NCBI GenBank assembly: GCA_934589325.1
Contig: CAKTNU010000027.1
Coordinates: 1 to 12,451, forward strand
DNA from: an uncultured Oscillospiraceae bacterium
Lineage (GTDB): Bacteria > Bacillota_A > Clostridia > Oscillospirales > Oscillospiraceae
Direction of reading: 5' to 3'
Length of the DNA: 12,451 bases
In this document: positions 1 to 6,026 of the stretch, in pieces
Numbering within the stretch: the stretch's first letter is position 1
Layout: each line of letters starts with the position of its first letter
The notes under the pieces: model-generated
The model's database searches: none
Seen by the model: only the letters and a program-made list of their open reading frames with translations
Told to the model about the DNA's origin: nothing
Made by a program: the position numbers and the translations under genes

Positions 1-819
1 GACTATCTCCAGCGCTTTCTCAAGCAGCGCCTTGAAATATTGCTTTTGCCTCTCCATGCGCTTGAGATTGCCGTCCGAGGTATGCTCACGTGTACGGATA
101 TATCGCTTCGCCATATCACCGTTCAATGTGACCTCTTCGCCGACACGCATAGCGTAATACCCGTAATTTATATCCTCAAGCACCGTTACCGTTACTCCGC
201 CGACTGCATCGTTCAGCGTCCCAAGTCCGTCCAGATACAGTGCAGAGCATGAATATATCGGCAGATCAAACAGAAGCTGGGAAACCGCTTCACGCGTTTT
301 GTCGCAGCTCGTCTTGCCACCGTCACCGTATGAGTAGGTCAGCGCGAGCTGCCCCGTAACATTTACCGTGCCGCCTGTCTCACTGTCCGGTATCGTGAAC
401 TCACACATTGCGTCTCTGGATATTGTGTAAAACGACACGCGATCATTTTTCATATCCACCGCCGCGAGAAGAATGACGTCGGCACACACTTCCGAATCCG
501 TGCTGCCTTCGTTGATTTCAGGCTCTGCCTGATCGACGCCAAGCAGCAGCAGAGTAACTATCTCGTCATTATATCTGTATAGCTTTCCGTTTCGGCGGAT
601 CGTATAGCTGTCCAGCACCTCTGTCTCGCGCTCGGGCGGGGGAGTTTCTGCCGCAATGCTGGGCGCCTGCTCCGGTGTCATGTCTCCGATGCTTAGATAT
701 ACCGCAAGTGCCGTCCCGCCGAGAAGAAGCGTTATTGCTATAAGTATTCCGAGCAGTACATATGGCCATCGCCGCTTTTTCTTGGGCTTTTCAAGCCCCG
801 GCCGCATGTTTTCGTCCAA
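1..819 (-). CDS. LCP (LytR-CpsA-Psr) family cell-wall protein, 3' end cut by the window
   Basis: Reading the minus strand from a TTG at 819 gives 273 codons open to the window edge, so the C-terminus is missing. The product starts with a short cytoplasmic basic stretch (KPKKKRR, residues 11-17) and one membrane helix (about 19-42). An extracellular LCP domain follows, with LLLGVD (91-96), ADVILL (113-118), a serine-arginine-aspartate turn (134-136), YSYGDGG (162-168), a VGGV segment (206-209) and a YIRTRE...DG...R..RQ segment (240-258). These match the LCP fold, whose members transfer undecaprenyl-linked glycopolymers such as teichoic acids or capsule to peptidoglycan. The polymer handled here cannot be told. 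TTG is chosen because AGGAGG lies nine bases upstream; the first ATG (807) is 21 bases from that site. It begins one base after the sortase stop, so the two are probably cotranscribed and translationally coupled. Family call is firm, exact role inferred. Confidence 0.88.
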   Translation of the reverse strand, partial: MDENMRPGLEKPKKKRRWPYVLLGILIAITLLLGGTALAVYLSIGDMTPEQAPSIAAETPPPERETEVLDSYTIRRNGKLYRYNDEIVTLLLLGVDQAEPEINEGSTDSEVCADVILLAAVDMKNDRVSFYTISRDAMCEFTIPDSETGGTVNVTGQLALTYSYGDGGKTSCDKTREAVSQLLFDLPIYSCSALYLDGLGTLNDAVGGVTVTVLEDINYGYYAMRVGEEVTLNGDMAKRYIRTREHTSDGNLKRMERQKQYFKALLEKALEIV

Positions 820-820
820 T

Positions 821-1672
821 TCAGCCTGCCTCCTCGGTCTCCGTCGCTTCCGCTGCCGGGAATACGGCTTTCATCTCATCTACGAGCACAGCTTGGACAA
901 GATAGCGCTGACGATTATTTCTCGAAAAGCATGTTGACAGCGTCAGCACTCTGTCGCCGGGGCTGGGCATCATCTCGTCATTGAAGTTGCTGTACAGTGT
1001 ATCCCCTTCACGGATGGAGCTGAAAAACTCCTCGAATACGACCGGATCACTGAAATCATGATATGCCAGAATATGTTCATTGCTGTAGACATGAGCGGCA
1101 AAGACACGGTATTCGAGCACACGGTCAGGCGTGTAGACATATATCGTGTCATGTTCGTCAAAGAAATCCGCGTCCGCATAGTTATTCAGCAGTGCAAACA
1201 TGCTTTCCAGCCCATATACGACATTATGACCATAGAGAACGGTCACAGGGTCACGGAAATCACGGCTGTTATAGCTCGCCTGCGAAAATATCGAGCCGTA
1301 CAGACTGTATTTGCCGTCTGAAAAATGATCGTTATAATATGTATCGTCGTCCGCCCGCTGAACGACAGGATAATTTACCGCAGTGCCGGGTATCTCTATC
1401 CATGCATATATGTCAGGATTTATCGCCTCAAGCGCCGCAAAATCGACCGGAAGGTCGACGACAGGCTCCTCTGTGACATCCGGTATCGCCAGAGCATCGC
1501 TGTCGGTATTGCCGCGCAGTGCCGTGAAGCTCGACTTGACCTGACTGACCAGCGCTTCATGATCCGACAGACTCCTGCGGTACTGCCATAGGAACATCAC
1601 GCTGAACGCGCACACCGCAACACAGGCCACGGCAACGAGAATAAGAAAAATTTTCAGCAGCTTTTTTGCCAT
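821..1672 (-). CDS. srtB: Class B sortase
   Basis: A 283-residue membrane-anchored transpeptidase that cleaves a sorting signal and joins the surface protein to a cell-envelope amine, normally a peptidoglycan cross-bridge. An N-terminal signal-anchor helix (about 5-29) is followed by a linker and the sortase domain. NPDIYAWIEIPGT (85-97), YNDHF (113-117) and LYGSIF (124-129) are typical of class B. The catalytic triad is visible: His149 in LYGH, Cys248 in TLSTC and Arg256 in the RYLVQA strand. Length fits the family. The acidic tail after about residue 270 looks disordered. Directly upstream lies a small protein with an SPQTG signal, a motif of the (S/N/P)PxTG type used by Clostridioides difficile SrtB, so it is the likely substrate. 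The start has only a weak ribosome binding site (GGTGA) and lies behind a terminator, suggesting low expression. Confidence 0.93.
   Translation of the reverse strand: MAKKLLKIFLILVAVACVAVCAFSVMFLWQYRRSLSDHEALVSQVKSSFTALRGNTDSDALAIPDVTEEPVVDLPVDFAALEAINPDIYAWIEIPGTAVNYPVVQRADDDTYYNDHFSDGKYSLYGSIFSQASYNSRDFRDPVTVLYGHNVVYGLESMFALLNNYADADFFDEHDTIYVYTPDRVLEYRVFAAHVYSNEHILAYHDFSDPVVFEEFFSSIREGDTLYSNFNDEMMPSPGDRVLTLSTCFSRNNRQRYLVQAVLVDEMKAVFPAAEATETEEAG
829..834 (-). promoter_or_regulatory. Ribosome binding site of the LCP gene
   Basis: The minus strand reads AGGAGG here, inside the last codons of the sortase gene and nine bases before the TTG at 819. Its position decides in favour of the TTG start over the ATG at 807 and suggests translational coupling to the sortase. 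Confidence 0.75.
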
Positions 1673-1695
1673 TATATCACCGTAAAAATATAGTC

Positions 1696-1731
1696 AATAA
1701 AAAACGCCCCAAATCATATTTGGGACGTTTT
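1696..1731 (-). terminator. Rho-independent terminator between substrate gene and sortase
   Basis: A 14-bp hairpin with a three-base loop (arms 1718-1731 and 1701-1714) contains one G-U pair when read on the minus strand and is followed by U6-A-U2. On the plus strand the same position is an A-C mismatch, so it is best formed in minus-strand RNA. It sits between the SPQTG protein stop (1758) and the sortase start (1672), so it should end most transcripts of the small gene and let only some read through into the sortase. Confidence 0.8.
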
Positions 1732-1757
1732 GCGTTTATTACAAATTTTGCCCCGTA

Positions 1758-1991
1758 TCAGGCGGAAATCTTTTTCAGCAGCATAGCATCTGCCATAATT
1801 ACTGCAAGTGCTATGAAGCCGATGAGGAACAGGTTGCCACCGATACCGGTCTGCGGAGAGGTGATAGGCTTGTCGGCAGGCTTAGGATCATTTCCGCCTG
1901 GGCTCTTGACGTCTCCGTCTGCAAATGCCGCGACAGACATAAAACTGAGCGCAAGGATTATCACCAAAAGCATAGCAATATATTTCTTCAT
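1758..1991 (-). CDS. Very small secreted protein with SPQTG sortase signal
   Basis: A 77-residue protein built almost entirely of targeting signals. Residues 1-24 form a signal peptide (MKK, hydrophobic core, AFA cleavage box). Residues 25-44 are a proline-, glycine- and charge-rich stretch. SPQTG is at 45-49, followed by a hydrophobic helix (about 53-72) and a short tail with Lys73-Lys74, the usual order of a cell-wall sorting signal. If signal peptidase cuts after Ala24 and sortase between Thr48 and Gly49, only about 24 residues would be displayed. The start is supported by GGAGG seven bases upstream. The neighbouring class B sortase is the obvious processing enzyme; the SPxTG form agrees with known clostridial SrtB preference. 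The function of the exposed peptide is unknown, and retention as a membrane protein without processing is possible. Confidence 0.85.
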   Translation of the reverse strand: MKKYIAMLLVIILALSFMSVAAFADGDVKSPGGNDPKPADKPITSPQTGIGGNLFLIGFIALAVIMADAMLLKKISA

Positions 1992-2022
1992 GGAAAAACC
2001 TCCATTCGTTGTTTATATATGG

Positions 2023-2051
2023 ATTATACACAATTGCTCGAGCAACGTCAA
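2023..2051 (-). promoter_or_regulatory. Sigma-A promoter of the SPQTG protein gene
   Basis: On the minus strand TTGACG (2051-2046), a 17-base spacer and a perfect TATAAT (2028-2023) form a near-consensus vegetative promoter. Transcription should begin near 2016, leaving a leader of about 25 bases that contains the GGAGG site at 2003-1999. Confidence 0.85.
2034..2045. promoter_or_regulatory. Perfect 12-bp palindrome between -35 and -10, possible operator
   Basis: TTGCTCGAGCAA is a perfect inverted repeat filling most of the spacer of the small surface-protein promoter, directly next to its -35 box. A dimeric repressor bound here would block RNA polymerase. No regulator is encoded nearby and I do not recognise the site, so the role is inferred. 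Confidence 0.4.
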
Positions 2052-2106
2052 TAGGTATTGTATGGGAGAAACTTAATTTTTCTTTATTTCCGCTCCCTGA
2101 ATCCTA

Positions 2107-2136
2107 TTGACGGCATAGGGCGGCTGATAATATAAT
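2107..2136 (+). promoter_or_regulatory. Sigma-A promoter of the ATPase-nitroreductase-HAD operon
   Basis: TTGACG (2107-2112), an 18-base spacer and TATAAT (2131-2136) precede the ATPase start by 35 bases. It is divergent from the promoter at 2023-2051. The remainder of the 180-base gap between the two genes shows nothing else I recognise. Confidence 0.75.
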
Positions 2137-2171
2137 AATTAAAACAATGCTGAGAACAGGGAAGTGACACT

Positions 2172-4280
2172 ATGGCTAAATACAGCGAGGAACGCCTTGA
2201 GGAGATACTGTCTGAGTTCCGGGATATACAGGAAGATACTCCGCCGGAGGCCTCTAATATAAGTTCGGATGAACCGACAGCGGCCGAAGCAGAGGCAGCG
2301 GCCGCGGAAACGGATGAAACTGCAGAAACAGAGCCGGCACACAAAAGCGAAAAGGTCTCCGCTAAAAGGCTGAAAATAAAATTTGACCCTGAGAAGCTGG
2401 CCGCCGATCTCGGCGGCGATACCGAAGCCTTTTCCGGCGGGCGCTGCGCCGCGGCTGCGGCAGGGCTGATCTTATTCATTGCAGCATGGGCACTGCCTAC
2501 ACAGGGGATTCTGCGCGGGCTGACCTTCGCTGTGCCGTATCTTGTCTCCGGCGCGGTGATATTATTTGCAGCCATCCGCGCAGTTCGCGCAGGCAGATAT
2601 TTTGACCCTGATTTTATAATATCCGTCACCTCACTGTTGGCCTTCTGCATAGGCCGCGCACGGGATGCCGCGGCAGTCATGCTGTTCTACGCGATCACGA
2701 GACTGCTTTCTGCATACGCTGAAAAACGAAGGCTTGAGGCGCTTGAATCGCTATCAAACATCCGCCCGGGCAAGGTGCGCATAGAGCGTGAAGGCGGTCC
2801 GGAGCTCAGGGATGCTGCAGATGTCGCAGTTGATGATATTATTCTTGCGGAGCCGGGTGAATATATCGCGCTTGACGGCGAGATCGTCGAGGGTATGAGC
2901 GATATTGACGAATCTCCTGTCGCCGGGGCGGGTCAAATGCGCACGGTTGGAGTCGGCAGCTGGGTGTTTGCAGGGACAAAGAATATCAGCCGTCCGCTTC
3001 GCATCCGTGTGACGGCTGGATACCGGAATACCGTTGTGAACCGCTGTATCGAATATGCCGTGCATGCATCAGACAGCGCCTCCGTTTCAGGGCAGCGGGC
3101 AGAGAAAGCATCGCGTATTTTTACCCCCGTCGTCCTTGCGCTTGCACTGCTCATAGCTCTTGTGCCGTCCGTAATTACCGGGCGCTGGCTTGACTGGATA
3201 GGCCGGGCACTGATATTTGCAGCGCTCTCTTCATCGGCTTTGCTCGTCAGAGCTGTCCGCCTTGCATACTTCGGCGGCGTATGCTCCGCCGCCCGCTCCG
3301 GTATCATAGTCAAAGGCGACGATATTCTTGAAAATCTTGCACATATCGAAACCGCTGTTTTTGATAAAACCGGTACGATAACAGAAGGACGATTTGACGT
3401 TACCGAAATATTCCCCGTGGGAATGATCGAGGATGAATTGCTCGACCTCGCAGCCACGGCGGAAAGCTGCTCCGAACATCCGATAGCGCGCTCACTCCGT
3501 GAGGCCGGGCATGTCAAGCTGCCGGAGGACGGCAAGGTCCTAGCCATCGAAGAAATCCCCGGACGGGGCATAAGCGCATTTATAGATGGCCATCAGGTGT
3601 ATGTCGGCAATGCCGCTCTGCTTGAAGAGCACGGGATAGCATTTACTGTCCCAAGCAGACCCGGTGCCGCAATACATGTTGCAGTCGACGGAAATTATGC
3701 CGGGCATATCATGATAAGTGACCGCGTGCGCCCAAGTGCTTTCGATGCACTCGAAGAGCTGCGCGCTAACGGCGCAAAAACGCTCGTCATGCTTACCGGC
3801 GACGTGCGCTCCGCTGCAAAGGCAGTGGCGTCCTCGCTGAATTTCGATATGGTCAAGTCAGAGCTCAGTCCGGAGGGCAAGATCTCGGCGGTAGAATATA
3901 TGCACAGCAAGAAGACTCCGGGAAGCTGCGTAGCCTTTGTCGGCGACGGCGTAGACGATGCGGCCGTGATGTCTCATGCGGATGTCGGTATAGCCATGGC
4001 TGCACTCGGTGCGGATGAAGCCATTGCGTCGGCGGATGCCGTAATGCTCGGTGAGGATATCAGAAATCTGCCGCTCGCAGCGCGTATTTGCCGCAGAACT
4101 TCAGATATAGTCAGGGAGGACGCTATACTTTCCGCCATCGAAAAGCTCACAGTGATGCTGCTCGGCGCGTTCGGCGTTATCCCGCTTTGGCTTGCCGCTA
4201 TGATAGATTCAGCCGCAATGTCGGCAGTGATAATAAATTCTATGAGAACACTTGCAAAAGTAAAGGAGCCGAAAAAATGA
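2172..4280 (+). CDS. Divergent P-type ATPase of heavy-metal (P1B) architecture with altered catalytic motifs
   Basis: A 702-residue P-type ATPase. Residues 1-75 are an acidic, alanine/glutamate-rich extension with no metal-binding HMA domain and no CxxC. Hydrophobic segments (about 93-138, 148-178, 317-336, 343-360 and near the C-terminus) give a P1B-like layout. Cytoplasmic motifs kept are DKTGT (Asp398, phosphorylation), SEHP (434-437), PGRG, LTGD (541-544) and VGDG (590-593). Altered motifs are the actuator TGES, read as A-G-A-G (251-254); the membrane CPC motif, read as Ser353-Ser354-Ser355; and GDGxND, read as GDGVDD (Asp595 for Asn). The Asp of the last helix pair (IDSAAM) remains. The family pumps metal ions out using an aspartyl-phosphate. 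Without the TGE glutamate, dephosphorylation should be impaired, and without Cys the metal site must differ, so the cargo and even pumping are uncertain. The frame is intact, arguing against decay. The start has a modest AGGGAAG site. Confidence 0.85.
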   Translation: MAKYSEERLEEILSEFRDIQEDTPPEASNISSDEPTAAEAEAAAAETDETAETEPAHKSEKVSAKRLKIKFDPEKLAADLGGDTEAFSGGRCAAAAAGLILFIAAWALPTQGILRGLTFAVPYLVSGAVILFAAIRAVRAGRYFDPDFIISVTSLLAFCIGRARDAAAVMLFYAITRLLSAYAEKRRLEALESLSNIRPGKVRIEREGGPELRDAADVAVDDIILAEPGEYIALDGEIVEGMSDIDESPVAGAGQMRTVGVGSWVFAGTKNISRPLRIRVTAGYRNTVVNRCIEYAVHASDSASVSGQRAEKASRIFTPVVLALALLIALVPSVITGRWLDWIGRALIFAALSSSALLVRAVRLAYFGGVCSAARSGIIVKGDDILENLAHIETAVFDKTGTITEGRFDVTEIFPVGMIEDELLDLAATAESCSEHPIARSLREAGHVKLPEDGKVLAIEEIPGRGISAFIDGHQVYVGNAALLEEHGIAFTVPSRPGAAIHVAVDGNYAGHIMISDRVRPSAFDALEELRANGAKTLVMLTGDVRSAAKAVASSLNFDMVKSELSPEGKISAVEYMHSKKTPGSCVAFVGDGVDDAAVMSHADVGIAMAALGADEAIASADAVMLGEDIRNLPLAARICRRTSDIVREDAILSAIEKLTVMLLGAFGVIPLWLAAMIDSAAMSAVIINSMRTLAKVKEPKK

Positions 4281-4801
4281 ACGAAGCCTATGATAACCTG
4301 CTGACTCGCAGAAGTATAAGAAAGTACCGTCCCGAGCAGATAAGCCGGGCCGAACTGGATGCAGTGCTTGAAGCGGGCAAATATGCACCGTCGGGCAAGA
4401 ATCTCCAGTCTGCCATTATGATAGCCGTGCAGGATGCTGAGACGGTTCATCTGCTCTCCCGGCTCAACGCCAAGGCGCGAGGCGGCGATTCGGGCGCGGA
4501 TCCGTTCTACGGTGCACCGACTGTGATCGTTGTGCTGTGCCGCGCTGAAAGCAATTATATCAAGGAGGACGGCAGCCTCGTTATGGGCAATCTTATGAAC
4601 GCCGCCCACGCGCTTGGACTTGGCTCATGCTGGATACACCGGGCGAAAGAGGTATTTGAAAGCGAAGAGGGCAGGGCTCTTCTCAAAAAGTGGGGTGTTG
4701 AGGGCGAATGGGTCGGCGTAGGCCACTGTATCCTCGGATACCCTGCAGATGAACCGAAGCCGCATGCACGCAAGAGCAATTATGTATATTATGTTCTATA
4801 A
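4277..4801 (+). CDS. Nitroreductase-family FMN oxidoreductase
   Basis: A 174-residue member of the nitroreductase superfamily, normally FMN-dependent homodimers that reduce nitro compounds, quinones or other acceptors with NAD(P)H. Visible signatures are RRSIRKY near the N-terminus (11-17, an FMN-phosphate contact in the family), APSGKNLQ (37-44), the helix MNAAHALGLGSCWI (107-120) and ILGYP (152-156). The length is that of the short nitroreductases. The ATG overlaps the ATPase stop as ATGA, and AGGAG lies eight bases upstream; the frame is open further 5' inside the ATPase gene, but that part has no family similarity. Translational coupling to the ATPase is likely. There is no fused ferredoxin domain. 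The physiological substrate cannot be read from the sequence. Confidence 0.92.
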   Translation: MNEAYDNLLTRRSIRKYRPEQISRAELDAVLEAGKYAPSGKNLQSAIMIAVQDAETVHLLSRLNAKARGGDSGADPFYGAPTVIVVLCRAESNYIKEDGSLVMGNLMNAAHALGLGSCWIHRAKEVFESEEGRALLKKWGVEGEWVGVGHCILGYPADEPKPHARKSNYVYYVL

Positions 4802-4806
4802 CGCCA

Positions 4807-5370
4807 ATGAATGTATACGATTTTGATCAGACCATATTTTACCCCGACAGCTCATACTGCTTCGTCAAGTATTGCATGAAAAAATATCCCAAAGCCGTGC
4901 TTCACGCCGTACCGGGGTCTCTTAAAGAGCTGTCCATATATCTGAAGCGCCGGAATGGAGCAAAGAACCTAAAGCAGAAGATGTTTTCGTTCCTTCCAAG
5001 GCTTGACGATGTTGACGCAGTGGTTTGCGATTTCTGGGACGAGCATCGCGGCAATCTCGAGCCGTGGTATCTTGCACAGAAGCGGCCGGATGATATTATT
5101 ATTTCCGCATCGCCGGAATTTTTGCTCCGTCAGATATGCGGCGAACTCAGCGTGACGCTTATCGGAACGCGAATGGATAAGCACACCGGTCTTATTGACG
5201 GCGAGAACTGCCACGACGCAGAAAAAGTTCGTCGCTTCAATGAGCTCTTTCCCGGTGCTCATATAGAAAGCTTCTACTCTGATTCACTGGCAGATACTCC
5301 TATGGCGGCGCTTGCCGAAAAAGCCTTTCTTGTAAAGCGCGGTGAGCTCACTCCGTGGCCGGGTAAATAA
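4807..5370 (+). CDS. HAD-IB family phosphatase (SerB/PgpC-like)
   Basis: A 187-residue HAD-superfamily hydrolase of subfamily IB. Motif I is YDFDQT (nucleophile Asp5, acid/base Asp7), motif II is IIISAS (97-102), motif III is Lys140 in the AEKVRRF segment after a GENC turn (132-135), and motif IV is YSDSLADTPM (157-166, Asp159 and Asp163). All catalytic positions are present, so it should be an active Mg-dependent phosphomonoesterase with a helical cap after motif I (about 14-70). This group includes phosphoserine phosphatases and phosphatidylglycerophosphatase C-like enzymes; the substrate cannot be decided. It starts five bases after the nitroreductase stop without a clear ribosome binding site, which suggests coupled translation, and ends just before a terminator, making it the last gene of the unit. 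Confidence 0.88.
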   Translation: MNVYDFDQTIFYPDSSYCFVKYCMKKYPKAVLHAVPGSLKELSIYLKRRNGAKNLKQKMFSFLPRLDDVDAVVCDFWDEHRGNLEPWYLAQKRPDDIIISASPEFLLRQICGELSVTLIGTRMDKHTGLIDGENCHDAEKVRRFNELFPGAHIESFYSDSLADTPMAALAEKAFLVKRGELTPWPGK

Positions 5371-5378
5371 AGCCAGGC

Positions 5379-5420
5379 ATAAGAAAAACAGCCCTGATTT
5401 TTCAGGGCTGTTTTCTTATA
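5379..5420. terminator. Bidirectional rho-independent terminator
   Basis: A 9-bp GC-rich stem (CAGCCCTGA at 5389-5397 with TCAGGGCTG at 5402-5410, loop of four T) is flanked by A-rich sequence on the left and T-rich sequence on the right, extending the pairing and giving a U tract in both directions. It separates the convergent HAD-IB gene (stop 5370) and the membrane protein gene (stop 5426). Confidence 0.9.
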
Positions 5421-5425
5421 CCGGT

Positions 5426-5893
5426 TTACTTGAATTCCGGAATAAACTCCGTGCTGATATTCATTTCGTGCAGACGCTTTTTCATCTGGCTGGGCTTCTT
5501 GTTATACATAGCCGTGCGCAGCTCATCATCAGGTACAAAGCGGTAGTACGCACCGCAGAAGCTGTCGAACATGTTCCTGTTCTTCGGGGATAGGCGGCCG
5601 ATATACATGCACAGGGCAATAAGTGCGCCGATGAAGAAGCATATCAGCAGATAGGTCTTGCACAGCAGCACGACTATGACCGCGATCACAACAGATACCG
5701 CCGCGCACAGTGCAACTGACACGGTGGTATAGCGCTTTGCATTTTCGGAGATCAGCTCCGCATCTGCAGCACGCATCTGTTTGACGAGCGGGTATGCCGT
5801 CATAAAATCAAACAGGAACTGCCTGACGAAGAGGTAGAACCACAGCCATCCGCCCAGCATTATCGCGCCGCCGAACAAAACTTTCATTTCCAT
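5426..5893 (-). CDS. Unrecognised three-helix membrane protein
   Basis: A 155-residue protein I do not recognise. Three hydrophobic segments are visible (about 5-30, 57-78 and 80-98), the last two forming a hairpin. Between the first and second lies a polar stretch of about 25 residues; the C-terminal 55 residues are polar and mostly basic (KKPSQMKKRLH at 132-142). No catalytic or metal-binding motif is seen. The start is supported by GGAGG ten bases upstream; the third codon is a second ATG that could also serve. The gene has its own promoter and shares a bidirectional terminator with the convergent operon, so it is a single-gene unit. It lies divergent from and directly next to the spoIIIA operon, but that is not evidence of a sporulation role. 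Confidence 0.8.
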   Translation of the reverse strand: MEMKVLFGGAIMLGGWLWFYLFVRQFLFDFMTAYPLVKQMRAADAELISENAKRYTTVSVALCAAVSVVIAVIVVLLCKTYLLICFFIGALIALCMYIGRLSPKNRNMFDSFCGAYYRFVPDDELRTAMYNKKPSQMKKRLHEMNISTEFIPEFK

Positions 5894-5925
5894 TTTGACT
5901 TATCCTCCCGATTTAGGTCTTACCG

Positions 5926-5941
5926 AGTAATGTTTAGTAAT
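5926..5941. repeat. Direct repeat AGTAAT spaced by one helical turn
   Basis: Two AGTAAT copies (5926-5931 and 5936-5941) lie exactly ten bases apart, just downstream of the -10 box of the membrane protein gene on the minus strand. An 11-base inverted repeat TTAC-CGA-GTAA (5920-5930) overlaps the first copy. The placement fits a regulator site at the transcription start, but the sequence is short and AT-rich. Confidence 0.3.
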
Positions 5942-5970
5942 AATATAGCACAGAGTTTTTTTACTTGCAA
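5942..5970 (-). promoter_or_regulatory. Sigma-A promoter of the membrane protein gene
   Basis: On the minus strand TTGCAA (5970-5965), a 17-base spacer and TATATT (5947-5942) form a good vegetative promoter. Start of transcription is expected near 5935, about 40 bases before the ATG. Confidence 0.7.
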
Positions 5971-5972
5971 GA

Positions 5973-5998
5973 ATAATTGGTGATTCCTCACATAGATT
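5973..5998 (+). promoter_or_regulatory. Candidate sigma-E promoter of the spoIIIA operon
   Basis: ATA (5973-5975) and CATAGATT (5991-5998) resemble the mother-cell sigma-E pattern, ATA about 16 bases from CATAcanT; the gap here is 15, one short. No sigma-A promoter is visible on this strand. In Bacillus subtilis spoIIIA is transcribed by sigma-E, and the position about 30 bases before the spoIIIAA ATG is right. It directly abuts the -35 box of the divergent gene. Confidence 0.5.
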
Positions 5999-6026
5999 GT
6001 CCATAGATAAAACAGGGAGTGATGAA

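Noticed and set aside
1671..1697. TTGACT and TATAAT on the minus strand just before the sortase gene, as a sortase promoter
   Set aside because: The spacer is only 15 bases and the -10 box overlaps the sortase ATG, so transcripts would start after the start codon and lack the membrane anchor.
2084..2680. A 198-codon open frame on the minus strand near the ATPase start
   Set aside because: It is antisense to the ATPase and its promoter region, with low-complexity Ser/Ala content and no ribosome binding site support.
4088..4276. An N-terminal extension of the nitroreductase
   Set aside because: It falls inside the ATPase gene and has no family similarity; the ATG at 4277 has a proper AGGAG site.
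2172..4280. The ATPase as a pseudogene
   Set aside because: No stop or frameshift is present, other motifs are well kept, and the downstream genes are translationally coupled to it, so loss of function by decay is less likely than specialisation.
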